Shown: piece by piece, positions 39,498 through 52,176 of the stretch
Position numbering within the stretch: the first letter of the stretch is position 1
How the letters are laid out: each line of letters begins with the position of its first letter
From: Eutypella sp. D-1
Lineage: Eukaryota > Ascomycota > Sordariomycetes > Xylariales > Diatrypaceae
Length of the DNA stretch: 64,000 nt
Reading direction: 5' to 3'
NCBI GenBank assembly: GCA_023313575.1
Contig: JAJTTP010000001.1
Location: forward strand, 3,100,001-3,164,000
Position numbers and translations under genes: made by a program
Notes under the pieces: model-generated
The model's database searches: none
Told to the model about the DNA's origin: nothing
What the model saw: only the letters and a program-made list of their open reading frames with translations

Positions 39498-42400
39498 TCG
39501 TACGTATCCTAATTGCGTTCAAAATCTCGATAAACGCAGAACGCGACGGCTTAATATCGTGATTAAGCTAAGTGGCATAGGTGACCGCTGGTCCGGCCTT
39601 TTTTCAGTCTGCTTATGGCTATAACTCGTATCATTCAAACATCAAATGCAATAGCTACTGCGTGTCCCGGCCGAATAGGGGCTTCGGTCCGCTTTGCGGT
39701 CATCATTCCGCCCCGAACACGATAACGGCTAGGACGTGAACAGAGGTGGGCTTCGAGTCGCGTCCTGCCTTTTACCGCCGTAAGGACCAAACTGATCTAG
39801 GGTATCAGCGACATAGCCCGGGCCGTATCACGCATATAGAGAATAGAATGCTGGTACGTGAATTTATTGATATGCCTCCTAATATTGAAAATGATATGTT
39901 ATATGTGCTCTGTAGTAAAACTAATGGCGCTAGGATGGCTGATGGCGTTCAGCCATGGCCAGGGGGGCCAGCGCTGACAGACCTGCTCATTCCTGGCCCA
40001 GAACAGTCTTGTTGACGATCCACATGCAGCCTGAACCTGACATATCTCGATCGATGACCCCAAAGCTACATCGTAATGTAATGGCACGTTGTGACTATGC
40101 ATATGAACATCGGCTGGCATACTGCACTGCATAGAGCATGCGATTTGGCTTTAGCATTTCGCTTGCAGGACTTTCCGTGAAGAGGAGGTATATGCGGGGG
40201 ATCTCATTTATAGGGCGCGACGACGGGGTTACCAAAGCCGGCTCTCGGCGGTAGAAATTATTCCCGGGGCCGGGACTCATATCGAACACAATTCTTCCAA
40301 CTGGTGAGATGCGGGGGGTATTTATGGAGATTTGCGATCAGGGGTTTAGTGTTCTGCGGGATCTTATATCTTGTGTGTCGTCTGGTGGTTGGTCACCTTG
40401 GCTAATAGGTACTTGGTGAGCGGCCATGATGGTGTCGTCGATATCATTCCACACCCCCGAAAAAGCTTGATGGTTTACTACGTAGGCCGTTGCCGGCGCC
40501 TTGCATGCCTATGTAGCATCAGTATTATGCACGTATGCGAGGGTCGCAGGAAGCTATTTCTCTGACCCAGGTGGAATATTCGGTGTGAAGCACGAGTGGT
40601 GGGAGTTCCCTCGCATGTATTCCAGTTTCCTGCGTGTGTCATCACTTCCCTACCTCGCACGTACCCTTTGGGCGATTTGCAGACGGCTGGCTGAGATGAC
40701 CGCCGGATGGCCTGGGTCAATACCCACACCACTCACAGTTGCTTGCCCTCTAACTATGATACGTCTTCTCCCTAAACGTCTGCAACAGGAGAGCATCACA
40801 CATAAGCCCGCATCAAGCTGGGTCAGGTGCCAAGCCGCCACACACCACCCCTTGAGCCATCGAGAATCGTCGTCTGGAGAAGGGAAGAAAAGAGAAGGCT
40901 AGACCAGGGTAGGCTGACTACACACACTCAAGAAGTCATAACACGCGGGGTTGACGGCTTGACGGCTTGGACCGCGGAGGCTTGATACTTAAGTACTTCC
41001 GGTATTTCCGCCACCTTCCCGCCTTGCATGAGCAGCTGACACGGGAGGGGTGGGTGGTGGTGGTGGTGGTTGGAGTGGTTGAGGGGGGAGAGGAATGCCA
41101 TTCCTATTAGCTTGAGCCTCGAGCACTAGTCTGCCTCGATGGTTGCCACACCTAGTGATTGGGGACAATTGGGGCCTCGGTACTCGCCCCCCAAGAGATG
41201 CAAAGATGGGATCGAGGAACGACGAAATGAACAGTAGGTAGTATATCTCCTACCTCTCCGCGAACGGAATCGGATTAGCCCAGGCTCTGTTAGTAGTCAG
41301 GCATGTAATCTGAGGCCGCACCTATATTAACCCATTCCGGGGTGCGCATATTCACCCGCGATGGTTACCCGTCCCAACTTTCCCACCTTTGTCACCCAAC
41401 CTCCACGTCCGATCGTGCTTGCGTTCTAGACGGCGAGATCCCACGCACCCGCGCTCAATTGGAACAGGGGTCTGGGCCACTGGGTTGCTGAAGAAGGGAC
41501 AGGGACAGGGAAAGGGAAAGCATTTTCGGACCCTGGACCGTGGCTGGCTGGCTGGCTCCCTGATCCATGCGTGTGGTATGTGGCAGTCCATGACAGCATG
41601 GTGCTATTCCGTAACCCCCACACCACCCATATTCCGGAGCTGGTTATTTGTGAAGCAAAAGTTGCACTTTTTTCTCCTGCTCTGTCCGAGTAGCCGCCCG
41701 ACTCAGCTGATTAACATGTGCAGTACATTCGCTTGGTTGATGCGCAGACACAGACCTGATGTGTACTCTGGCTATCGTTTTAGCGTTTATGGTCGCGATA
41801 TTTCTTTGTTAATACGAGATGATATGCGATCCTACTGCGTAGGCACGGAGCAATATGGAGCGAGGCCGTAACGGTTACAACAACTCGCTGGGCTGATCAA
41901 GTAACTGGAAGGCTTGTCAAGCTTGGCCATTAGACGATACAATTTGTGTAGGCCTGTCACAAGATACACTCGCGAACCATTACGCTGTCATGCCAACGAA
42001 TGACTTTTCAAACCGCGTGGCGGACACGTTGACGATGGCAACACTTGGCTTACCGATCCGGTGGGACGCCTGGAAGGCTTAATATTCTAGTCGGATGGCG
42101 ATCTAAGGTACATGTCAGCCTTCGAAGATTTGGCTGCGTGGGCGCCCGGCTTCACGATGCGGGCTGGTTTCGCCTGGAGCCACTGAAGCGTGGAGCGCGC
42201 TTCCGATCAATCATATATTCGTATCCACGTGGATGAGATTTGTATGTCTGAGTCGAACAGACCCCCCGAGCACAAATTTTAACGCACCCTGACACTCTCC
42301 GTTGGGGTAGTGAATAAACTGCCATCTTTTGTTTTTCCTGTTTAGCCTCTGTTTTCAATAGTGCCTAGGAAAGTAATTGGAAATCCCTTGTCTATCACAT

Positions 42401-45400
42401 ATGTGACCAATATGGTAGGTAGTATCCGATATGGACACTACCAACTAGGGTAGACTAGATCTACTTGAACACCCCCCGCACTGAACAGACAGGCGGCGTT
42501 GTTCAATAATGCTCGCTCTACATACGGGGAGAGCCCATCCGATGAACACATGTACATAGTACATACACCTTTACGATCCCTGGCTGGCTGTCAGGCTGTC
42601 TAGTCTCGGTGGTATTCGGGGATTCGTCGCACTTTACTCATCTAGGCCATCCAGGTTTGTGTTTGTCGTTTCTCAATAGGGCATTGTGCTACTTAGATAT
42701 CTAGAAATCATTACTGAAAGTCTGCACACGGCTGCTAGCATTTCTTTGATAGAGCAATACTATTGGGTTTAAGGGTCTCGTGGGAGAGACCAAGGAACCA
42801 AGGAACTCTGCGGGTTCCACAGACGCACTGACTGCTGCGGGAAGAGCCGAGGATGATATCGAGTTAAGACCCTAGCACTACCAGCGTACTTGGAAGCGGT
42901 ATCATCCACAAGTGGGATTAATACATACTATGAAAGTGTCCCGGGTTTCAACTACTTGTCATTGAAGATGTGGCGGGTTTCTCGTACATCCTTATATGTG
43001 GATGAATGACTTTGTGCAAATTTAGCTTAATAGAAAATTAAGAATTGCCAAATGCATGCTTGGTCTTTTTTGGGTATGATGACAGCTGCATCACCTACAT
43101 CTCACTAATCCATGAGTATCGATCCTGCCCTTCAAAGACTCTAAAAACTGATTCTATGATTGTTAGATTTTACCGTGTAGAATTAATTGGGAATTTTACT
43201 AACCAGTTTTAGACCACGCTCCTTGTGGGTGAAAGGCGTCTACTTCTACTATGTAACGGCTATGTCTTAGACCTTGTTGCGAGAACCCTCTACCATTCGG
43301 TCGCCGGACTAAACCATGGCTTGAAACTTGTCTGTCTTCACGTCCTGGACGGCCAGAACAAGACAAGACAAGCCAGACGGACCAGAAGCCACCAGAGACA
43401 TATGTAGTACGATTAGGGCTATGCTCACGCCAATTTTTATCGTCCTTTCCTGTAGCCCCGAACTTCCGCGCTTGGCTGCTTCAAAAACACTCAGCCGTTT
43501 GGCTGTAACGACTCCAATTGCGGATGGGTGGCGGGCCTATCGTACTAACGACGTTCCGTAGATCATTACCTGAACTACTGCTACATAACGGAATGATTTG
43601 ATACCCGTTTTCCATCTTTTCGCTTTTCCAATTATCCTGCAAGCCACAACTTTACGTCCTCCATGCCCTTCATTTCGACTAATGAGAACGAAGATATCAG
43701 ATTTAGCATCACCATACGCTGGCTGGATTACTAAGGGCGAGAGATCTCGCGGGCGTAAATCGACAAGTGACTCGAAGGTCTGGACTATGAGCGTTACTAC
43801 TGGCTTATACTTTATATTCTATGAGATGAGGGTAGACCCAACCCAGATTATTCGTCGATCCATACCTCTCCCCACCACATCTGGACCCATTTCATCTGGG
43901 GATATCATGGTTTGGTAATGTGTCGTACTGCCTGATCACGCAGGTTCCCATTCTTGTTATATATAAATGGAGTATATTACAACAGTCAGACGGGGCTGTG
44001 TGCCATTCGACGGCGTCGTGCTGCCAGGCGCTGTCTGTCAACCATGTTGTCCCACCCTGGCCTTCCAAATTGCCACTTATGGAAGACTCCATCATTGATA
44101 CTGAACTATGGGGGCCAGTCTAGCAGATCTATATATTATATATAATCCTAGGTTAGAAATTAACTCTAATCTCGTTTCCTATATAGTTCTACTGACCCGC
44201 GCTACTTCTACTAATGTCGCGTGTCAGTATTTCGACTCTCATAAGATATAGCCCCCAATTCTTGTCACAGTGTGCAGAACCACAAAATCTTACATATATT
44301 CTTCTGAAGCATTTATTGGTTTATAAGGTGATGAGAGATGGGGATAATAACTACCTCGGTGCCCTACATCTTGCAATCATTTCCTGGAGCTATGTATTCA
44401 TGTAACTACTGCGGTCCAATTCCTTCGCCCGCCTGCTAACGGCAGATCTTCATCCCCAACCTCATCCTGAAGCCTCATGACCTTCTTCACTTAGAGTATA
44501 GACCATCTAGTTTGCTTAAATACTTAGGTAGTCACTGTGTACTGTGTGAGTTTATAACGGCAATTCTTCGTATATGGACTCAACTCGACTACCTACCTAC
44601 CCAGCTAGGAAAAAGCTGGGAAGTATACAATTTATAAGTGAAATTGCTTCCGATAAACGCACGCTGGTAGGGCACTTATAAAGCTGCAACTCGGACGCCA
44701 TCTCAAGTCCATGCACCGACTGGCTCTTACCCAGATGAGCTTTGATCATACTACATATGTTATAGGTTGGAAGAGGCCGTATTTACCTGTTGTATGCACT
44801 TATGTATGCAATCCATGGATTCCTGGGTGACAAGCCTAAGGCTATATAGGAGGTACCGAGACACTTGTATCAATATGGCATGGCCGTACTTCGTACGTCC
44901 ACTAACATTAGAAGCACCTAGGTCTGACAACCTGCCAACTGAACTTTGGTAGCCTTCCTATATTTGGTCATCTGGCTAATTGTGTGTGCGGTCCCTGCCC
45001 CTACGCTTCTACATAAGCCCCGAGTATTGTTGTCTATAGACTATATGGTACACCGTCCGGAGTATGTTGTCTTATTGGGCCAGGCTTCCTCGCGATCTTT
45101 TTACTCTACTTGCTTGCCCTGTATACTTGGTATTTATATGTACACGTACCTAAGTCCAGGTGGTATACGTACACACTTTTATGTACATATAACCCCCACC
45201 TCGCCCCCGCCTCGTGCTTTACGCTAGTCCTTGTTTAGTGATTCCTGTGGAGTAGGTATTTTACCGCGATGAGTGGTCTCGAGGCAACTCATTAGGTAGT
45301 ACAAAACCCAGGTTTAGGGCTACATACAGTATGTACCTGCCTACATACATAAATGTAGGTACCAACTTAGTACATATGTCCATTGATGTACGATATATGG

Positions 45401-45525
45401 ACAATTATGTAGCCGGGTTTGCTAGCCCCGTACGGAAGTGGTGGACGAAAAAGACTTAGAAAGACCAACCGGCCTTGCTGCTGGTAGGAAATTATCATAG
45501 CCTTGAAGACGGGAACTACCTGATC

Positions 45526-45577
45526 ACCTACCTCAGTAGGTACCTATCTAGGTAGCTACCTACCTAGGTAGGTAGAG
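45526..45577. repeat. Dense cluster of CCTAGG/TAGGTAGG words
   Basis: Over about 50 bp the sequence alternates CTAC and GTAG units in both orientations, giving several overlapping palindromes centred on CCTAGG. It is the densest example of the dispersed word that marks the non-coding DNA of this window. Confidence 0.8.
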
Positions 45578-46987
45578 TTAGGGTAAGTGAGTAGTATGGT
45601 AATAATTTCGCCGTCTCTTCCTAATAATTCGTAGCTAGACCTTACATAGTATTAATCCCACCTCTCTGCACCTCTCTACATCTCTCTGCATTCATCTCAG
45701 AACGCAGCCTACTACATACATCTACGATCTACTACCTGCATAATATAGGTAGAGTGGTACACTATATCGGTACACTATATCCGTACCTCGTACTTGTGAA
45801 TGAATACATATCAACGAACGCATCCTTAGTATTGGGGAGGGATCCGTACACTTTCATAGGTAGTTTGAATACAGACAGCAGCTTTCTGAAGTTATTTCCG
45901 CCGTTGTCGCCGTTATTCAATATCACATCAGCCTCGTCAATTCCAAGGTTCCGCCCGATATTTACCTCCTTCCCAGCTTTAAGGTGGACGCGGTACTCTT
46001 CGTTACACCTGAACGACAGAAAAAAGAAGAAGAAAAAAAATCCACCAAAAAAACAAACCGCTTATAAACAGATAGGCACAAACAAACAAGGAGGATCCGT
46101 GCACAGAGCCTTGCTACTTGTGACATTGAGACCCTTGAACTTGATCTCGAACCTGATCTTGAATTTGATCTTTAAACTTGCTTGGCCCTTTCAAGGTTGA
46201 ATCCTCGGGAGGACAGGAGGATTGGCGCGCAAACCTGGATCGATTACTCCTCGTTCAGCTCATTCAACGTTTTGTATATCGACCATGTGGTAAATCACCT
46301 GAAGTTTCCATTCTTCTCTATACTTCACCTTAGTGGGCTTGGTTTTCTCTTTGGAGGGGGGGTACATCGCGAACTATCACCGCCACTGGCGCATTCGAAG
46401 TATTCAACGTATTCGAAACGACACGCACGACCCGTGGACACCACACAACACCAGACAAGCACGGCTTATTGAGCTCTTATTGAGCTCGTCTTATACCCGA
46501 TCGAGGCTTTCCATTGGATTTCCTTCTCTAGCCCCCCTCTCAGAGCTTAAAGCTTTAGGAGAGCAGGTGGTTACCTGTGACCTCGGGAACTTATTAGAGT
46601 CGTTCATGCCCGGCCCAGGTGTTGGCGGGAGGATCCGGGAATTTGCTTGAAAAAGGTCCTTTCACCGGCGATCATATTTTCGCGATCTTTCCCCCGCTCC
46701 TGTAACATGCGACAGCTCTTTTCCGTCGGACTATTCCATATCATTCATTCCGGTTGAATGCGACAACTTTGACAACTTTGGAGAGATTTGACTATTCTCT
46801 ATTCTTTACACACCTTGACAATTAATCTCGTTCATTTCAATCCGCTGTATACCGGACAACACATAACCACGGTATCTGGGATTGTTATTTTATTTTATTT
46901 TTATTTTATCAGCCTTTTTTTTCTTTCTTTTTTTGGCTGGCGGTCGAGATATATCGAGATATATCCACCTCTTTCTTGGAAGGATTT

Positions 46988-47041
46988 ATGAGATCATGTT
47001 CGTCCACAGCACCTGACATCCGATATCGTGGCACAGCCTAG
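46988..47041 (+). promoter_or_regulatory. Short uORFs in the probable leader of the transcription factor gene
   Basis: An ATG at 46988 opens a 17-codon frame ending at TAG 47039-47041, and a second ATG at 46995 opens a 6-codon frame ending at 47015. Both end before the main ATG at 47118. If the transcript starts upstream, as its T-rich leader suggests, they could limit translation. Confidence 0.4.
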
Positions 47042-47117
47042 CAACGCCGATATATTTAGCGCCCCAATTTCGCCCCATTTCTCACCGTTTCGCCTTGTCT
47101 CGCACCCGAATCCAATC

Positions 47118-50100
47118 ATGTCCCAAGTGCAAGAGCCGACTCCGCCCGAGAAGCCTAGGCAAGATGAGGACGACATCGAACGAGGGCGTCGTTTAAGCCG
47201 GACTCAGGACCATGACATGGATGGCAACGACAGTGATCAAGATGGAGGTGGCGACGGGGACGGCGATGGGGATGGCGACGTCAAGATTGAAAATTCGTCT
47301 AATTCCGATGGGCCCGCTAGGAAACGAAGGAGGAGTAGGAAAGGTCTCGACAAGAAATTTGAGTGTCCGACTGAGGGTTGCGGCAAGAGTTATTCGAGGG
47401 CTGAACATCTGTAAGTCTGAGTCGCGAGGAGGTCCAGGAAACCCAGGAAACCCATGAAACCCATGAAGCTTAGGAAGCCCCAGAAGTCCCAGAAGTCACA
47501 ACAGTCCCGATCGACTGACTCTGCATGCTACTTTCCCTGAACTTGCACCTGGACTTGCACTGACGCCTGCGCATTAGCTACCGACATCAACTCAATCATA
47601 CCCCGAAACAAATATATGCCTGTGACTTCCCCGAGTGTAATCGCACCTTCGTCCGACTCGACTTGTGCAACCGCCATAGAGACCGTCACACTGCGAAGGG
47701 TTCTGCGCTGAGCCGGAAAGACTCACTCCTAAGTCAATCCTCCCCAATTGATGCCAGGAGACCCTCATATCCCGGTATGCCGGGGCCCAACTCGCCCGAA
47801 GCGACTCGTCCACCCTCCGCATACAGTGCAGCGCGCGGCCCACACCCCCAATACCAGTCTCCCAAAGATGTCGCCGGCGGAAGCCCATATACCCCCATTA
47901 CAAACACTCCTACCGGTTATCATCCCGCTGGGCCGTCAAATGGAATGGGGGGATACATGCACCATGATTCCCCCTATGCGAATATCCACACCCAGCACTC
48001 GCACCATTCCCCGCCTGGGCCCCAGCGACCGACGGTTCAGACCAACGGAGCTTCCTACGGCGTCTTGTCCCCCGTTTCAACACAGCATGGCGGCTATCAT
48101 ACCCAACCCATCAACACCCCGCAGTCTTCTTCGTCGACCCCTTACGTGCACCAAGCCCAGTTCCCGCCATTCACATTGCCACCCTCGGAGTATGCGACAA
48201 CTTCTGCTACGGGGATGTCGAGTGAGTCAGGGCAGCAGGCATACGCCCCTACCACGTCTGCGGAGTATGGCGATCATTCACAACACTCACAACACCCATC
48301 TCATGAATTAATGGTCTTGGATTCGATGACACCTCAGGCGACTATTCCTGTCTTTGGCGGCGATGGCGGGTTGAATAAGTCTCCATTCAGCTCTATCCCT
48401 GAAGACGTTCTGGCGTACTTGTTCAACTCGGGCCCCGATGGTGCCACAACTTTGGCCCATATGCCCCCCCCGAGCCAGTATTCCAAGTGCGTGAAGAAAC
48501 CCGAGATATCTCTAGAAGCATCTGCTAACCTTCACTCAGTTACGGGGAATACCAACAACAATACGGCATACCATTTTACGGCGCGGATGCAGGTGGGCTT
48601 GGCTACTTCCCGCCATCTAACCAGCCGCAACAAGTCATGTCGGTTACGAACCTCCTTGACCAGAATCTACCCGAGTCGCTTCTTTCTGAAGAGAAGAGCC
48701 AGGAGTTATTCGATCTCATCAAAGAAAGGTTTCACGATACGGATGACGCGCCCATCGAGCGCCTGAGGGAGAACATCCTTGAAGGTGACAGGGCTGATGA
48801 GAATCATATGCTGAGCCGCAAGATGATGCAGCTATATATAGGATCTTACTGGCTTCATTTTAGTGACCAGGTACCGATCCTCCACAAGCCGACCTTCTCT
48901 CCCGATAACATGGCGAATTTACTGTTGATCGCCGTCATGGCCATAGGTGCAGCCTGTCTTGATAGGACTCACGGGCCTAAGATTACAAGAGCTGGCGCAG
49001 AGCTATCCAACTTCCTTGCATGGCATTTGAGATGGGAAGTTTTTAGAGATGTAAATTTTCGACCTCCTGCAAAATTGTGGATCTTCCAAACATTGATACT
49101 GCTGGAGCTCTACGAGAAGATGTATTCGACGCGAGAGCTTCACGAGAGGGCGCACATTCATCACGCGACCACTATCACTCTCATGCGAAGGGGTCGATCG
49201 TTGATTGGGAAGTCCGCTCTAGACTCGCCGCCAAACCCGCGTGACGGTAAGCATGGCGCGAACGGCTCAAGGCACTCCTCGACTTCAGGTTCTGCGCATA
49301 CACCAACCGAGTACTGGAATCATTGGGTTACGAACGAGACCACCCGACGCACGGCGTTCGCTGCATTTCTGATCGACTCGATTCATGCGACCATGTTCGG
49401 ACATTCTACGGTCATGGTAGCGCACGAGATGCGGCTTCCTCTACCATGCGACGAGCAACTATGGAAAGCATCGAGCGGAATGGAAGTCAGCAGGATCGAA
49501 GCGAACCTCCAATCCAACGGATATAAGTCGATACATTTCCTCGAAGGGCTTAAGAAAACGCTTGGTGGGGCGGAAGTGCAGACCAACTCATTCGGCAGAC
49601 AAATCTTGATGGCCGGCCTGCTCAGCGTCAGCTGGCACATGAACCAGAGGGATCTGCAGGTCAGCTCTCTAGGCGGTGGCATGTCACACGCTTTAGGCGG
49701 ACGGGACAAGTGGCGTTCGACGCTGACGAGAGCATTCGACTCTTGGAAAACTGATTTCGATAAATCCTTACAACAGAACGAGGCCGTTGTCGATCCATAC
49801 AGCTATGAACGGCGAAACGAGGCGAACGTGGTCTTCGAAAGTCGAACGGTACTACACCACCTTGCGCATATGGCTATGCATGTAGATATCGTGGACTGTC
49901 AGATATTCGCTCGAGCGCGGCGATTACTAGGACGTACTATCGGAACCCAGGAATTGAACAGTGCGCAGAGGAGGATGAAGGATTCATGGGCCCCGTCAGC
50001 GAAAGCTCGGGACGCTACCTTCTATGCACTCAAATTCCTGGGATCCGTCTTGCTCCCGGAGCCAAGCAACCATCCACAGGCTGGTGGCTATAACAAGCCG

Positions 50101-50454
50101 CCCGCTTGGATTCCATACGTGGCCCGGGACGATGTGCTTCTCAATAGACCTTGGGTGCTCTACTTTGCAGCTCTGGTTGTGTGGTGTTACGGCTACGCGC
50201 TTGAAGGGCCCTGCCCCGGTGCACCGGTCACATACACACAACAGGAAAAGGTGGAGAATATGCGCGCCTATCTTCAAAAGCTGGGATCGGTATCGTCGCC
50301 GGAGGACCTAAAATTCATCAAGGGGATCAACCAGAACAGCGCTCTGTTGATGGTTCTCAAGGACTCGTTCGAGAGCACCCGCTGGGAGCTCCTTCACGAG
50401 GGCGCCACGCTTTTGAACAATTGTATCCAATTGAACGCTAGTGGGGCCGTCTGA
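47118..50454 (+). CDS. C2H2 zinc finger and fungal-specific domain transcription factor
   Basis: Three exons: 47118-47410, 47578-48486 and 48540-50454, in frame to 1038 residues. Two C2H2 fingers near the N-terminus: C83-C88-H101-H105 and C113-C118-H131-H135, each C-X4-C-X12-H-X3-H, preceded by a basic ARKRRRSRKG stretch likely to be a nuclear signal. An acidic DGDGDGDG run precedes it. Residues of about 170-500 are Pro/Ser/Gln/His-rich. The C-terminal half carries a fungal-specific transcription factor domain (SYWLHFSDQVPILHKPTF, NETTRRTAFAAFLIDSIHA). This pairing occurs in yeast Rsf2/Zms1 and S. pombe Klf1 relatives; I cannot say which pathway it controls. Intron 1 interrupts finger 1 between the Leu and Tyr of EHLYRH. 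The frame is open upstream to 47028, but only a GTG lies there, so the first ATG at 47118 is chosen. DNA-binding regulator in the nucleus is well supported; the specific orthologue is not. Confidence 0.92.
47436..47510 (+). repeat. 9-bp tandem repeat inside intron 1 of the C2H2 factor gene
   Basis: Units close to GGAAACCCA, then GAAGTCCCA, repeat about eight times inside the 167-nt intron 47411-47577. Intron length may therefore vary between strains. Confidence 0.7.
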
Positions 50455-52176
50455 ACTCTTCGCCTTCACCATTCGAACTTGACCTATTGTGGACGACGTG
50501 GACATACGTACCTCACATACCAAATGAAACTAAATACGAAAATACGACTTGACAAAGTTAGGATTGAATCATGAGACGATTTCATATGAGGATAAGAAAG
50601 AAAGCGGAAAGAAGTTTCGTTGGAAAGCGAACTGTTGTAGTGGTCTTGGGGCATGCGCGCGCACACATACACATTATTTCATTACTTCATTTTGGATTGA
50701 GGACAAACAATAGTTAGGGATGGATGTCCGGAATCGGCCATGGTGGTGTCTTTGGCTTTCTCGTCTGCTATGTATTCTTGACTCTCGTAGTATTGCCGGC
50801 TGCTACGTACTGCTTCGTGTGGTCTCGCGATATACCCCATTTGCTCTAGCCAGCCTTGTTCCACGCCTGCAGCTACCTACCAACACTACACTACGCTACG
50901 GCCGCTTGCCATGCATCCCCCCCGGAAATAAGCCGTGCTTATTGGACTTAGAATTTTGTGTATATAGCTGATAGTTAAAGGCATCCCCAAGCTCACCGAA
51001 AAAGGGATGAGAGATTATGCGTGGGAGGTATTTCGGTGGGCTGGGACGGCGTTAAGGGTTGCCGAGGGGCGGCGGTATGCCGGGTTTAGGTGTTTAGGGA
51101 CGGAGGTATTCCACGTCAATTTCCTGATGGATTCAACCTCGGAACCGTCCGAACATATAGTGTAACATAGCAGTTCTCAAGGTGCATGGTCCGGTGAGCG
51201 TCTCGTGTTAGACACATAGCCCGCCGCCGTCCCATGGTTGGTGGACGGAAAAGGAAAGTCCCAATAATGCTCATAATCCCGCATGCAGTACGGGGGTTGG
51301 ACGGACAGATAGACGGACGGTGGCGGACAACTTAGTTTCCTTCATGCACCTCTTTACATCTGAGGTCGGACAGAAGATGCCATGCCGGGCTTATCTCCGA
51401 CTGACCGCCGTAGCGTCACGACTAGAAGTTCCGCGCATGTAAATGAAATTTTGCGATTATGGGTCCTGTGCCACGGGACAGGCTGTGTGTAGTTACAGGT
51501 CTGTTCCTCGAGCACAGGATGTATGCTCTTGGTCGACTACATGGGAAAGTCGGGTGTTTATTAATCAGTGCTAGTAACCCGAACCCTGTTCTCTTCTTTC
51601 TAACCTTAAACTTTGACGCTGTTTAGTAATTCCGAAGTCCATGAAGCTATACCCGGAAATCCATACGTGCATTCCAATGTAATTACCCCGCAACAGCTTT
51701 CCAAAGGTATCCCCCATAACTTAAACTTATATTAAGCATGATAGATTGGGGACTCCCCCGCATTTCTCATGCTACGATGGGTATAGAACTCTGGTTTTTG
51801 GAGGACCCTTTATATACTAGGTTGTTAGCATGTTACCTAGTATGACTAAGTAGGTACCTAAGTAGCTATGATGGGAAGCTGGGGACCTCGGATCTAAACG
51901 GCCGTATTCCAGCCCTGAAGCCTTCTACCTACCATTACTTACTAATTTACCTATACATAAGGATATCACGTCAAACCACTTAACGTCTCGAGGTTATGCT
52001 TTGCACATGTCTCTTTTCTGTACCTCCCTTTCTTGAACTACCTGGATGGTTTCCTGTTACCATTTTCGAATGATCAAACACACTCGCAATTGAACAACCC
52101 TAAGACAAGTTAAGGAAGCAACTACTAATCTAAACAGCCTTAGTCTTTCTCCGCCTCGACCAAGTAACCAATAATC
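50455..52176. other. 1.7-kb intergenic region; no gene seen
   Basis: It carries the 3' end of the transcription factor gene and the promoter of the F-box gene. There is a GGACGGACAGATAGACGGACGG-like short repeat near 51300 and a few TACCTAAGTAG words near 51836-51865. Nothing coding is recognised. Confidence 0.6.

Larger units (their letters stand above)
31116..47117. other. 16-kb gene-poor region; no gene seen
   Basis: The left part (31.2-33.5 kb) is rich in TACCTAGGTA words, microsatellites and a TCCTG repeat. The middle (about 36.5-39.5 kb and 42.5-44.5 kb) is visibly AT-richer, with frequent stops on both strands, as in old decayed repeats. Around 45.2-45.8 kb the words return. Single items include a 20-nt poly-A at 34477-34496, a 14-nt poly-G at 38513-38526 and a 12-bp inverted repeat at 39446-39497. 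Open frames such as 34068-34436, 39746-40015 and 41389-41871 show no recognisable domain. The last 0.5-1 kb is the promoter and leader of the downstream transcription factor. Confidence 0.5.

Noticed and set aside
41389..41871. 160-codon plus-strand frame
   Set aside because: Low-complexity Gly/Lys-rich middle from a GGGACA repeat and no conserved motif.
47028..47117. N-terminal extension of the C2H2 transcription factor starting at 47028
   Set aside because: The codon at 47028 is GTG, not ATG, so I start the gene at 47118 and keep the extension only as an observation.
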